From contig JAJRZK010000020.1 of NCBI GenBank assembly GCA_024275315.1, positions 36,658 to 100,657 of the forward strand: a stretch of 64,000 nt of DNA. Direction: 5' to 3'. Numbering within the stretch: position 1 is the stretch's first letter; each line of letters starts with the position of its first letter. Below the pieces are notes generated by a model. The model saw only the letters and a program-made list of their open reading frames with translations. It did no database searches and had not been told where the DNA came from. The stretch is from Nitrospirota bacterium (GTDB lineage: Bacteria > Nitrospinota_A > UBA7883). Shown here piece by piece: positions 30,830 through 40,141 of the stretch. The position numbers and the translations under genes were made by a program.

Positions 30830-31776
30830 GACCGGTTGTCCAGCAACAGGTGATAAATCATCGGTATCATTATCTCATGGTGTCCGGTGATGGAAATGCC
30901 GCGCCCAGCCCCCTGTATCGGCCGGTTGACCACGTTCACGTTGGGTCTGTAGCTTTGGATCATGTCAAGGTTGACTGTCATAAACCCGCTTACGTCGTCG
31001 CCCAGGTTCCTGGCCGCGGACAGGGCTTTAATGAATATCTCGGGTAAAATGACCGACGACCCTATGTTCATGTACACACCCCCGCCCAGGCGGGACACTA
31101 TGCCGGTAAACATCTTGAAATCGTTCAGTGTCGCCCGCCCGGTGGCCTCCCCATCCATATCGGGACCGACATGGACAATATCCGTTCCCGTGGCCACATG
31201 AACCGTAACCGGCGCATCGAGCTCCCATGCCCGCGCCAGAATTGAAAACCGTTTGTGGGGCATGTCTTTTTCGGATATGTAGCGCCCGATCGCCTCGCCC
31301 ATGCCAACCCCGCCTTTGCAATATTTTTTCAGAGCGTTATTGAAATGGGCTGATGTCTCCTTTACCATGCCGAACCTGCCGGATCGTATCTCGACAGCCA
31401 CATCCTCGCTGGTCGCTCCATGAAAGGCTATCTCCAGGTCGTGCACTGCGCAGGCTCCGTTGAAAGCCACAGCGTTAATAACGCCGCGTTCGATCATTTC
31501 GATTATTATAGGCGACAATCCGCATTTTATAACGTGAGCGCCCATGGCGGCCACCACCGGTTTGCCATTGGCGTTGGCCGACCGTATGGCGTCCACCAGC
31601 TCTTGCAGGTCCGCGGCTTTAAGGATAGAAGGGAGCAGGTCCGCGTAGCGGCCCGACTCCCGGTACTTGCCGGGATTCGAAAACATCGAGATGTCGACCA
31701 GGCTTTTGCGCTCGCAAATAGGGTATTCTGTGATCTTCCTAAAGTCAGCGGGCTGAAAAGGATATTTCCCCGGCAT
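30826..31776 (-). CDS. Deoxyhypusine synthase-like protein, catalytic lysine segment absent
   Basis: 316 residues with the NAD-binding fold of the deoxyhypusine synthase family: MGAHVIKCGLSPII, NGACAVHDLEIAFHG, MGEAIGRYI, HVATGTDIVH. True synthases modify eIF5A, which bacteria lack, and carry a C-terminal lysine in a WGKI segment that carries the aminobutyl intermediate. Here the C-terminus ends in NVVNRPIQGAGRGISITG and HHEIMIPM, with no such lysine. A related NAD-dependent reaction or homospermidine synthase-like role is possible but unproven. It is fourth from the heptose genes and overlaps the MBL gene. Confidence 0.8.
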   Translation of the reverse strand: MPGKYPFQPADFRKITEYPICERKSLVDISMFSNPGKYRESGRYADLLPSILKAADLQELVDAIRSANANGKPVVAAMGAHVIKCGLSPIIIEMIERGVINAVAFNGACAVHDLEIAFHGATSEDVAVEIRSGRFGMVKETSAHFNNALKKYCKGGVGMGEAIGRYISEKDMPHKRFSILARAWELDAPVTVHVATGTDIVHVGPDMDGEATGRATLNDFKMFTGIVSRLGGGVYMNIGSSVILPEIFIKALSAARNLGDDVSGFMTVNLDMIQSYRPNVNVVNRPIQGAGRGISITGHHEIMIPMIYHLLLDNRS

Positions 31777-31834
31777 AGATCCAATTTGCCTTTCGTTACA
31801 ATTTGCAAAACAGCGCGGACGCCAAACAATTATC

Positions 31835-33310
31835 TCAGGCTTTATTACCCTTGCCGTGGCTGTTGCGGATTTTTTCTATCAGATCGGTCGTCGATTTTCC
31901 CCGAAGCAAAGGAACGCACTTCACCCTTCCTCCTCCATTTTCCACAACCTCCCTGCCGACAATGTCGTTTATCTTGTATTCGCTTCCCTTAACCAGCACA
32001 TCAGGCTTTATGGCCTTGATCAACCGCAGGGGGGTATCCTCGCCAAAAAGGACCACAGCATCCACGCAATCCAGCGCCGAAAGCATTTCCAGCCGATCCA
32101 CCTCTCCCAATACCGGCCGGTTTTTCCCCTTGAGACGGCGGATGGACCTGTCAGTGTTCAGCCCGACAATAAGACAGTCCCCGAACGCGCTGGCCTGCCG
32201 CAACAGCTTCACATGCCCCGGGTGCAACAGGTCGAAGCATCCATTTGTAAACACCACTTTCTTGTTCTGCAGATGACACCTTTCCGAAAAATAGGCCGCC
32301 TGGGCGCGGCTCATGATCTTTCCGCTCACAGCTTCGCTCCGGGCCAGGCTCGATGCGATTTCCTCTATGGTAACAGCTCTTGCGCCTATATGCCCCACTT
32401 CCACAGCCGCGGCGACATTGGCAAGCCTGGCCGCGTCATAAAGCTTTGCTCCGCAGAACATGAATGTCCCCAAAGCGGCTATGACAGTATCCCCGGCTCC
32501 GGTCACGTCGAACACCTCGAGCGCTTCGGCTTCAAGGCGCATGCCGGAACCTGGCGCGTCAAACACGCTCATCCCCTCCGCGCCACGGGTGATGACCAGC
32601 TTTTTCACCTTTGAAATTTCAAATATCCGGCGGGCCGCCTCCTGGTAGTCCTTGTCGTCATGGATATCAACCCCCGTCGCCAGCGAGGCCTCCATCTTGT
32701 TGGGCGTGATCATCGTGGCGCCTTTATAACGGGAATAATCGCGCCCTTTCGGATCCACGATAACCTGTTTACCGGCTTTCCGGCAGATCGCAAATATTCG
32801 TTTCAGCAGGCGGGGAGGCAGGGAGCCTTTGCCATAATCGGAAACAATCACGCCCCCGCACCGGGTTACGGTTTTTTCTATTTTGCCAGATATTTTCTCC
32901 CCTATCTCTTTGGAGACGTCGTGACGCTTCTCCCTGTCCACCCTGAGCATCTGCTGACGCAACGCCATGAGCCTGGTTTTTCTCGTAGTGGGCCTGGAGC
33001 GGTCTGTAACCAGGCCATCGGATTTGATTTTCAGTTTTTTCAGGGCCGACCGCACGAGCTTGGCGTCTTCGTCGCGCCCGACGACCCCCACAAGGATCAC
33101 ATCCGCCCCCAAACCCTTGACGTTAGCGGCGACATTTGCGGCGCCACCGAGAACCACTTTCTCCGACGCCACTTCAAACACCTGTACGGGAGCTTCAGGA
33201 GAAATCCTCTCCACCGACCCTGTGATATATCGGTCCAGGATTATATCCCCTATCACCAGCACCGGCTTTTGCCTGGTCGATTTGACAAACTCCAGCAACC
33301 GTTGCGTCAC
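31835..33310 (-). CDS. hldE: Bifunctional heptose-7-phosphate kinase / heptose-1-phosphate adenylyltransferase
   Basis: 491 residues making two steps of ADP-heptose synthesis for LPS core. Residues about 1-325 are a ribokinase-type (PfkB) kinase with VLGGAANVAANVKGLG and the catalytic VTGAGDTVIAAL; residues about 345-491 are a cytidylyltransferase-fold domain with FTNGCFDLLHPGH (HxGH). The start overlaps the end of gmhA by 4 bases. Presence of hldE and gmhA indicates a heptose-containing LPS. Phosphatase GmhB and epimerase HldD are not in the window. Confidence 0.96.
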   Translation of the reverse strand: MTQRLLEFVKSTRQKPVLVIGDIILDRYITGSVERISPEAPVQVFEVASEKVVLGGAANVAANVKGLGADVILVGVVGRDEDAKLVRSALKKLKIKSDGLVTDRSRPTTRKTRLMALRQQMLRVDREKRHDVSKEIGEKISGKIEKTVTRCGGVIVSDYGKGSLPPRLLKRIFAICRKAGKQVIVDPKGRDYSRYKGATMITPNKMEASLATGVDIHDDKDYQEAARRIFEISKVKKLVITRGAEGMSVFDAPGSGMRLEAEALEVFDVTGAGDTVIAALGTFMFCGAKLYDAARLANVAAAVEVGHIGARAVTIEEIASSLARSEAVSGKIMSRAQAAYFSERCHLQNKKVVFTNGCFDLLHPGHVKLLRQASAFGDCLIVGLNTDRSIRRLKGKNRPVLGEVDRLEMLSALDCVDAVVLFGEDTPLRLIKAIKPDVLVKGSEYKINDIVGREVVENGGGRVKCVPLLRGKSTTDLIEKIRNSHGKGNKA

Positions 33311-33894
33311 CGGTCATCCCCCATGGACGTTTCTATGATTTCGCACACCAGATGCGCCGCAGTCATTTGCGCTTCCTGGATGCGGGGCACGTTGTCTGAC
33401 GGGATTATAAGGCTGATATCGGCCAGATCCTTCATGGCGCCACCTGTCTTGCCAAGAAAACAGACACGCTTCACGCCAAGCTGTCGGGCCGCGTCAAGGG
33501 CCTGTACAAGGTTTGCGGAGTCGCCGGAAGTGGAAATCGCCCAAAAAACGTCTCCCCCGCCCCCTATAGCCTCTATCTGGCGGGAGAATATTTTCTCATA
33601 CCCCGCATCGTTCGCGACAGATGTCAGAACCGAAGTATCGGTGGTCAGGGCGATGGCCGCCAGCGCAGGCCTGTCCTTCAGATACCTGCCCACAAGCTCG
33701 GCGGCTATGTGCTGGGCGTCCGCCGCCGATCCGCCGTTGCCCGCCAACAGGATCCTGCCTCCCCGTTTAAGCGACTCGACGCACACCCGGGCGACCTGCT
33801 CTATCGTCTCGGCCATACCATCGGCCAGCATTTTAAGTTTCAGATCCGCGGACGCTTTGAGTCCGCTTGTAACCACATCCATTTCCCGTTCCAT
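33307..33894 (-). CDS. gmhA: Sedoheptulose-7-phosphate isomerase
   Basis: First enzyme of ADP-heptose synthesis. 195 residues, one SIS sugar-isomerase domain: GRILLAGNGGSAADAQHIAAEL is the substrate loop, followed by STSGDSANLVQAL and LGKTGGAMKDLADI. Length and motifs match GmhA proteins. Overlaps hldE (ATGA) and lies 50 bases after radC. Confidence 0.95.
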   Translation of the reverse strand: MEREMDVVTSGLKASADLKLKMLADGMAETIEQVARVCVESLKRGGRILLAGNGGSAADAQHIAAELVGRYLKDRPALAAIALTTDTSVLTSVANDAGYEKIFSRQIEAIGGGGDVFWAISTSGDSANLVQALDAARQLGVKRVCFLGKTGGAMKDLADISLIIPSDNVPRIQEAQMTAAHLVCEIIETSMGDDR

Positions 33895-33944
33895 ACTTTG
33901 TGCAATCAGGCCAATTCAAGATAGTTGATAAAAAGAGCCAGGCT

Positions 33945-34649
33945 CTACAACTCCCCGTTGTCCGCAAAGGAGTAGTATTTGTCATCACATACGATTAGGT
34001 GGTCTATCACTTCTATTCCCATCAGTTTTCCCGCATCCACGAGACGCCTGGTCAGCCTGATATCTTCATCGCTGGGCGCGGTGTCTCCGCTGGGGTGGTT
34101 GTGGGCGAGTATCACGCAATGGGCCGATTCTCTCACCGCCACGTTAAACACTTCGCGAGGGTGCACAACGGTTCCGGTGAGCCCGCCTTCAGAAACCGTC
34201 ACGGTTTTTATCAGTTTTTTCCTGGAGTTTAGCAACATGGCGCTGAAAACCTCCTTCTGAAGGTTTTTCATCGACGATATGTAGAGCTGATACACATCCT
34301 CGGCCGTGCGTATCGGCGACGACTTTACATTTTTCGTAGACAGGCTAAACCGTCTTCCCAGCTCCAGCGCGGCCTTTATGCCGATGGCTTTGTTAAAACC
34401 GATACCCTTGACAACGCACAGCTCATCTATCGAGGCCGATTCCAGCCCCGCCAGGTTTTCAAACTTGTTAATAAGCATTCTGGCCAGATCGATCGCGTTT
34501 TTTTTCCCATGACCGGACCCTATCAGGATCGCCAGCAATTCTGTGTCGGAAAGAAACGCCGCCCCCCGGCCTGCAAGCTTCTCTCTCGGCCTGTCGCTTT
34601 CGGGCCACTGTTTGATGGCCTCGTCAAGGCGGTATTTGGTCTGTGGCAT
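33945..34649 (-). CDS. radC: RadC/MPN (JAMM) domain protein
   Basis: 234 residues. The N-terminal 90 residues hold a helix-hairpin-helix-like UPF0758 domain (RPREKLAGRGAAFLSDTELLAILIG); the rest is a JAB1/MPN metal-binding fold with the JAMM signature HNHPSGDTAPSDED. Once linked to DNA repair, its role is unsettled. It lies 9 bases after the UDP-xylose synthase-like gene and 50 before gmhA, so it is inside the sugar-nucleotide run without an obvious functional tie. Confidence 0.94.
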   Translation of the reverse strand: MPQTKYRLDEAIKQWPESDRPREKLAGRGAAFLSDTELLAILIGSGHGKKNAIDLARMLINKFENLAGLESASIDELCVVKGIGFNKAIGIKAALELGRRFSLSTKNVKSSPIRTAEDVYQLYISSMKNLQKEVFSAMLLNSRKKLIKTVTVSEGGLTGTVVHPREVFNVAVRESAHCVILAHNHPSGDTAPSDEDIRLTRRLVDAGKLMGIEVIDHLIVCDDKYYSFADNGEL

Positions 34650-34658
34650 GGATCAGAT

Positions 34659-35591
34659 TTAAAGTTCTGAGATATAATATTTTATTGTATATTTCAGCCC
34701 TTCCTCTAGGGAAACTTTCGGCTCCCAACCAAGGATTTCCCTCGCCCTGGAAATATCCGGCTGGCGTTGCTTCGGGTCGTCGACGGGAAGAGGTTTAAAT
34801 ACTATTTCGCTGGTCGAGCCTGTTATCCCGATTATGGTTTCCGCGATTTGAAGGATTGTGGTCTCCTCGGTGTTGCCCAGGTTTACAGGGTCTGTTTCAC
34901 CGGAATACAACAGCTTCGCTATTCCATCTACAAGGTCGGATATATAGCAAAAAGAACGAGTCTGGGATCCATCGCCATAGATGGTGACCTGTTTCCCTTC
35001 CAGCGCCTGGCAGGCGAAGTTGGTCACCGCCCTTCCATCCTCAACCCTCATCCTGGGTCCGTATGTGTTGAATATCCTCAGGATTCGCACATCAAGCCCC
35101 CTGGCGCGATGGTACGCCATGGTTGCCGCTTCGGCGTATCGTTTCGCCTCGTCATAACAGGAGCGGGGACCGACGGAGTTCACATTTCCCCAATAGCTCT
35201 CCGGTTGCGGATGAACATGCGGGTCGCCATACACCTCCGACGTGCTGGCGATCATGAACACGGCGTTGTTGTTTACCGCAAGGTCGAGCGCGGCATGGGT
35301 GCCTGCAGACCCGGCAAGCAGCGTTTCGACCGGATATTTAAGGTAGTCTATCGGGGAAGCGGGGGATGCGAAATGCAGCACGTAATCAAAACGCCTGTCC
35401 AGGCTGTCAAGCCCGCCGGATACGTCCTTTTCCACAAACGTGTATCTATCCGACTTTATGTGATTTATATTGCTTGAGGAGCCTGTGATAAAGTTGTCCA
35501 CCCCCACCACGTCGTGTCCTTCGCTCAGAAACCTGTCGGTAAGATGCGAGCCTATAAAACCCGCCCCTCCGGTTATCAGCACACTAGCCAT
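34659..35591 (-). CDS. UDP-glucuronate decarboxylase (UDP-xylose synthase)-like SDR
   Basis: 310 residues, extended short-chain dehydrogenase. NAD-binding [15 protein letters not shown], active-site STSEVYGDP with Tyr146 and Lys150 ([12 protein letters not shown]). ASPASPIDY and [14 protein letters not shown] are typical of UXS enzymes, which convert UDP-glucuronate to UDP-xylose. The adjacent UDP-glucose dehydrogenase gene (12 bases upstream) would supply the substrate, which strengthens the assignment. The product probably feeds LPS or another surface glycan. Confidence 0.9.
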   Translation of the reverse strand: MASVLITGGAGFIGSHLTDRFLSEGHDVVGVDNFITGSSSNINHIKSDRYTFVEKDVSGGLDSLDRRFDYVLHFASPASPIDYLKYPVETLLAGSAGTHAALDLAVNNNAVFMIASTSEVYGDPHVHPQPESYWGNVNSVGPRSCYDEAKRYAEAATMAYHRARGLDVRILRIFNTYGPRMRVEDGRAVTNFACQALEGKQVTIYGDGSQTRSFCYISDLVDGIAKLLYSGETDPVNLGNTEETTILQIAETIIGITGSTSEIVFKPLPVDDPKQRQPDISRAREILGWEPKVSLEEGLKYTIKYYISEL

Positions 35592-35603
35592 TGTTCAGTG
35601 TCA

Positions 35604-36896
35604 TCAGCCACGCCCGACGCCGTAATATTCAAACCCTTTGGACCGTTTCCTGTCCTGATCGTATATGTTGCGTCCATCAAATATCACGGGTGTTTTCATC
35701 AGGCCCTTGATCCGATCCATGTCCAGCGACAGGAATTCGCGCCATTCGGTAACAACCACCAAAGCGTCCGACCCGGAGGCGGTGTCATACGCGTTTTCAC
35801 AGTATTCCACGTCAGGCATGATTTTCCGGGCGTTTTCCGTGGCCACCGGATCATACGCCTTGACTTTTGCGCCGTATGACAAAAGCGATTTTATTATCTC
35901 AACCGATTTGGCGTCACGCATGTCGTCCGTGTCTGGCTTGAACGCAAGCCCAAGAACCCCGAAAACCCGCCCTTTCATCCGGGGGAAACGCTCGCTCATT
36001 CTGCGGACCAGGTGTGGTATGCGGTCTGCGTTTATGGATATAACCTCGCGTAACAACCCGAAATCGTATCCGAGAGCGTTGGATGTGCGCTCCAGGGAGA
36101 TGACATCCTTCGGAAAACACGATCCGCCAAACCCCAGCCCGGCGCTGAGGAAATCCGGACCGATCCGCCTGTCCGCACCGATGCCCCTTGACACGTCGGA
36201 CACGTTGGCCCCGGCCCTCTCGCAGATGTTGGCTATCGCGTTGATAAAGGAAATCTTTGTCGCCAAAAAGGCGTTCGAGGCGTACTTGATAAGCTCCGCC
36301 GAAGCGACATCGGTGATGAGGATGGGAGCCCCGATCATCGCATATAGCTCCATCAGTTTCATCGCCACATTTTTCGATGGAGCGCCGATCACCACCCTGT
36401 CCGGATTGAGCGCGTCTGCGATGGCGGACCCCTCGCGCAGAAACTCCGGGTTGGAAACAACGTCAAACTCGACATCCGTTGTTTTCGACTCGTTGACAAG
36501 GCGGCGAACCAGATTGCCCGTGCCGACAGGGACGGTGCTTTTGTTCACGATCACTTTATAGTTTTTAAGGTGTTTCCCGATGGTTGCCGCGGCGCTTTGA
36601 ACGTAGGACAGGTCGGTCTCCCCCTGGTTTTTGGCCGGAGTGCCGACACATATGAACACAAGCTCCGCCCATTCAACCGCGCCGCCCACATCGGCGGAAA
36701 AATTGAGCCGGCCCTCGTTCATGTTACGTTTGACCATTTCCTCCAGACCCGGCTCGTAAATAGGCATCACACCTTTGGTCAAAGCGCCTATTTTATCCAT
36801 GTCGACATCCACGCAGGCGATCTCATTACCCATATCGGCGAACACCGCCCCGGTGACCAGGCCGACATACCCTGAACCTATGACACAAATCTTCAA
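35604..36896 (-). CDS. ugd: UDP-glucose 6-dehydrogenase
   Basis: Oxidises UDP-glucose to UDP-glucuronate with two NAD+. 430 residues: KICVIGSGYVGLVTGAVFA (NAD fold), VNKSTVPVGTG, and GLGFGGSCFPKD with catalytic Cys260; C-terminal GLAFKPDTDDMRDAKS. First gene of the eleven-gene minus-strand run; a TATAAT -10 element lies about 50 bases upstream. Start ATG at 36896 (MKICVIG). Confidence 0.95.
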   Translation of the reverse strand: MKICVIGSGYVGLVTGAVFADMGNEIACVDVDMDKIGALTKGVMPIYEPGLEEMVKRNMNEGRLNFSADVGGAVEWAELVFICVGTPAKNQGETDLSYVQSAAATIGKHLKNYKVIVNKSTVPVGTGNLVRRLVNESKTTDVEFDVVSNPEFLREGSAIADALNPDRVVIGAPSKNVAMKLMELYAMIGAPILITDVASAELIKYASNAFLATKISFINAIANICERAGANVSDVSRGIGADRRIGPDFLSAGLGFGGSCFPKDVISLERTSNALGYDFGLLREVISINADRIPHLVRRMSERFPRMKGRVFGVLGLAFKPDTDDMRDAKSVEIIKSLLSYGAKVKAYDPVATENARKIMPDVEYCENAYDTASGSDALVVVTEWREFLSLDMDRIKGLMKTPVIFDGRNIYDQDRKRSKGFEYYGVGRG

Positions 36897-36948
36897 AACT
36901 AAAATTTCTCCGTCAATTTCTGGTCAGACATAACCGCAACGAGAGAGC

Positions 36949-36954
36949 ATTATA
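36949..36954 (-). promoter_or_regulatory. -10 element (TATAAT) upstream of ugd
   Basis: Perfect TATAAT on the minus strand, about 53 bases before the ugd ATG, in the 154-base gap after valS. No good -35 is seen at 16-18 bases, so the promoter may be activator-dependent or weak. It would drive the nucleotide-sugar, heptose and purine run. Confidence 0.4.
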
Positions 36955-37050
36955 TACGAACTTGAATTAAAGCGATACTTTAGCTCCGGTTACGCCAATC
37001 ATCGACCAACAACAGGCCGATCAACCGTAATTGCAAAAACACTCTGCAAA

Positions 37051-39693
37051 TCAAGCCGACATGATATGGGACCGGAGCTTTGCCGCCCTGGTTTCATACT
37101 CTTTCAGTTTGGCCCTGTTCTTTTCCACTATCTCCTGTGGAGCATTTTCCACGAACTTGGCATTGGACAGCTTTTTCCTGAAAAACACGATCTCTTTTTC
37201 CATGCTGGCAAGCTCTTTTTCCGCTTTTGCCTTCCGGTCGCCTTCGTCCACCATTCCCTCCAGACCCACGAACACCTCGACACCCCCCACAACACCCGCC
37301 GCGGCGTGTTTCGGCTTGTCCTCGCCTTTTTCCAGGATTGCGCTCGTGACTTTGGCAAGCTTATTTATGAACGGTATCTGCCTTGCCACAATTTCTTTTA
37401 AGGCCTGGTCCTCGCGGACAAGTATCATCACATCCAGCGTGATGGAAGGCTTGATCCCGAGCTCTCCCCGGATATTTCTTATGGCGGTGGTTGTGTCCAT
37501 AATTGTCGTCATGTCTTTTTCGACCACGTCGTCCACCAACCTGTCGTCCGCCTTTGGATAGGGCTGTGTAGCGAGCATCCCGCCCGACGGGACGACTTTT
37601 TCCCAGATCTCTTCTGTGATAAACGGCATGATCGGCTGAAGCAGGCACAGCGTGTTTTTCAGGATATGCGCCAAAACATGCTTTGCGGCCTCTCCGCCCG
37701 GCTCGTCTCCAGTAAGCCTTGGTTTGATCATCTCCAGGTACCAATCGCAAAACTCCCGCCATATAAACTGGTACAGAACGTGCGCGGTGTCGTTGAACTT
37801 GTAATCATCTATAGATTTTCGTGTGGCCCCGATGGTTTTGTTCAGCCTTGACAAAATCCATTTGTCTGCCAGATCAAGGTCGTCCCGGTTTATATCCGCA
37901 CTGTCCATATCAAAGTTTTTCAGGTGCAACAGCGCGAACCTGGACGCGTTCCACAATTTGTTGGTAAAGTTCCGGTAACCTTCAATCCTCTCTTTGGACA
38001 GCTTTATATCCCGCCCCTGGGCGGCGAACGCGGCGAGGGTCATGCGCAGGGAGTCGGAGCCGTATTGCGACATGATTTCCAGCGGATCGACTACGTTGCC
38101 CTTCGATTTGCTCATCTTCTTGCCTTCTGCGTCCCGGACAAGGGCGTGGATGTATACTTCGCGAAACGGAACATCCCCGGCGAACTTGAGCCCCATCATT
38201 ATCATTCGGGCCACCCAGAAAAAGATAATGTCGAACGAAGTGACCAGTACAGACGTAGGATAGAAGGTCTTCAGCGCATCGGTCTTTTCCGGCCAGCCCA
38301 AAGTTGAAAAAGGCCATAACGCCGATGAAAACCAGGTGTCTAGCACGTCGGTCTCCTGTTCGATATTATGGCTTTGACATTTTGTGCACCGTGTCGGGTC
38401 TTCTTCGGAGACCATCAGCTCTCCGCACTCGCCGCATGTCCAGGCCGGGATGCGATGACCCCACCATATCTGCCTGCTGATACACCAGTCCCTGATGTTT
38501 CTCATCCATTCGAAATAAAGGTTTTCCCAGTTTGACGGCACAAACCGTATGCGTCCGTCCTCCACCGCCTTGACAGCCGGCTCCGCCAGGGGCGCGATCT
38601 TGACGAACCATTGTTTCGATACGTTCGGCTCCACCACCGTGTGGCATCGGTAGCACGTCCCCACGGCATGGCGATGGTCCTCCACCCGGTCCAGCAGTCC
38701 CAGGCGCTCGAGCTGGTCCACTATGTCCTTACGGGCGACGAACCTGTCCAGCCCGGCGAAACGCTCCCCCGCCTGGGCGGACATGGTACCGTCATCGGCG
38801 ATCACCTTGATATTCTCAAGCTTGTGCTTTTCTCCCAGAACAAAATCGTTGGGATCGTGAGAGGGGGTTATTTTCAAGGCTCCACTTCCAAACTCCCGGT
38901 CGACATACTCATCCGCTATTACCGGGATTTTTCGTCCGGCGATCGGGAGGACGACCTTTTTCCCGATAAGACGCTTGTAACGCTCGTCATCGGGATGCAC
39001 GGCCACGGCAGAGTCACCAAGCATTGTTTCCGGCCTGGTGGTGGCGATGGTGAGGGTGTCATCCGTACCCTCCACCTGGTAGCGGATATGCCACATGCGG
39101 CCGTCGCGCTCCTGGTGTTCCACTTCCAGGTCCGACAAGGCCGTGTGGCATCGGGGACACCAGTTGATCATGTATTCGCCCTGGTATATCAGCCCTTCGT
39201 CGTACAGAGATACAAAAACCTTGCGCACGGCCTTCGACAGCCCCTCGTCCATCGTGAATCGTTCCCTGCTCCAGTCGCACGAGGCTCCCAGGCTTTTAAG
39301 CTGGTTGACTATCGTCCCACCTGACTGGGCTTTCCATTCCCACACGCGCTCGATGAACTTTTCCCTCCCCAGCGAGCGTCTGTCGATTTTTTCTTCCATG
39401 AGCCGCCGTTCCACCACGTTTTGAGTGGCGATTCCGGCGTGGTCCGTTCCCGGCATCCACAAGGTGTTGAATCCGTCCATCCTCTTATACCGGATGAGTA
39501 TGTCCTGCAAGGTGTTGTTAAGCGCGTGGCCTATATGCAAGGCTCCCGTGACGTTTGGCGGCGGTATTACTATTGTAAATGGCTTTTTATCAGATGTGTC
39601 GGACGCGGCGAACACACCTGATTCGATCCACTTTTCGTTCCATTTTTTTTCCACCTCGACAGGTTCGTACCGTTTGGCCAGTTCTTTGGGCAA
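37051..39693 (-). CDS. valS: Valyl-tRNA synthetase
   Basis: Class I aminoacyl-tRNA synthetase charging tRNA-Val. 880 residues: HIGH at residues 53-56 (GALHIGHAL), KMSKSKGN at about 525, the editing domain between, and the anticodon-binding domain. The C-terminal coiled-coil arm (ending KEYETRAAKLRSHIMSA) is intact. The start is TTG at 39693 (protein begins MPKELAKRYEPVEVEKKW) with GGAG 8 bases before it. A TATAAT element lies about 40 bases upstream. Confidence 0.97.
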   Translation of the reverse strand: MPKELAKRYEPVEVEKKWNEKWIESGVFAASDTSDKKPFTIVIPPPNVTGALHIGHALNNTLQDILIRYKRMDGFNTLWMPGTDHAGIATQNVVERRLMEEKIDRRSLGREKFIERVWEWKAQSGGTIVNQLKSLGASCDWSRERFTMDEGLSKAVRKVFVSLYDEGLIYQGEYMINWCPRCHTALSDLEVEHQERDGRMWHIRYQVEGTDDTLTIATTRPETMLGDSAVAVHPDDERYKRLIGKKVVLPIAGRKIPVIADEYVDREFGSGALKITPSHDPNDFVLGEKHKLENIKVIADDGTMSAQAGERFAGLDRFVARKDIVDQLERLGLLDRVEDHRHAVGTCYRCHTVVEPNVSKQWFVKIAPLAEPAVKAVEDGRIRFVPSNWENLYFEWMRNIRDWCISRQIWWGHRIPAWTCGECGELMVSEEDPTRCTKCQSHNIEQETDVLDTWFSSALWPFSTLGWPEKTDALKTFYPTSVLVTSFDIIFFWVARMIMMGLKFAGDVPFREVYIHALVRDAEGKKMSKSKGNVVDPLEIMSQYGSDSLRMTLAAFAAQGRDIKLSKERIEGYRNFTNKLWNASRFALLHLKNFDMDSADINRDDLDLADKWILSRLNKTIGATRKSIDDYKFNDTAHVLYQFIWREFCDWYLEMIKPRLTGDEPGGEAAKHVLAHILKNTLCLLQPIMPFITEEIWEKVVPSGGMLATQPYPKADDRLVDDVVEKDMTTIMDTTTAIRNIRGELGIKPSITLDVMILVREDQALKEIVARQIPFINKLAKVTSAILEKGEDKPKHAAAGVVGGVEVFVGLEGMVDEGDRKAKAEKELASMEKEIVFFRKKLSNAKFVENAPQEIVEKNRAKLKEYETRAAKLRSHIMSA

Positions 39694-39733
39694 CTTTTTA
39701 TCTCCAAATATACCACTGAATGTAAAAATCCGG

Positions 39734-39739
39734 ATTATA
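39734..39739 (-). promoter_or_regulatory. -10 element (TATAAT) of valS
   Basis: Perfect TATAAT on the minus strand, giving a leader of about 34 bases before the TTG start of valS. A TTGTCA lies upstream but 20 bases away, longer than the usual 16-18 spacing, so the -35 is uncertain. Confidence 0.45.
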
Positions 39740-40033
39740 ACAAATAAGCGATCCCGTTATGACAATTTGACGAGTCAGGATTGACAATCCGGAGTCTGTG
39801 TCATGACCGTGGGATAAACTCAAGCGGCTCTGTTTCCCGCAATCTCCCGTTCGGCCCGATTCTATCATACGGCGTGACACGGCGACGGAGCTGGCGGCTA
39901 GAGATACATCCCACCTCTGATTTTATCGTCGCGCCCAGTGATGGATCTGCATCCGGCCACCACATCACGGAGCCGGTACAAAAAAACAGCAAAACCAGAC
40001 TTTCAGGACGCGGTTCGTGGTGTTGGGGTAAAA

Positions 40034-40062
40034 TTGACACTATTGAACGAAACTGTTATAAA
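40034..40062 (+). promoter_or_regulatory. Near-consensus sigma-70 promoter of yceD-rpmF-plsX-fabH
   Basis: TTGACA at 40034-40039, exactly 17 bases, TATAAA at 40057-40062 (11 of 12 consensus bases with ideal spacing). Transcription would begin near 40069, about 73 bases before the yceD start. This is the best promoter I found and fits high expression of a ribosomal-protein operon. Confidence 0.8.
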
Positions 40063-40141
40063 GAGAGTTTAGCTTAAACTGGAATATGGCTGGTCAAATC
40101 GGCTTGCAGGCGGTAGTTTGCGCGCTGGTGGTGGAGGTTTA

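Larger units (their letters stand above)
39694..40141. other. 448-base divergent intergenic region valS/yceD
   Basis: Holds two promoters back to back: the valS -10 (39734-39739, minus) and the strong yceD promoter (40034-40062, plus). Between about 39780 and 40030 I see no gene with a ribosome-binding site and no recognisable RNA. The stretch has several short GC-rich inverted segments but no clear terminator. Confidence 0.5.
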
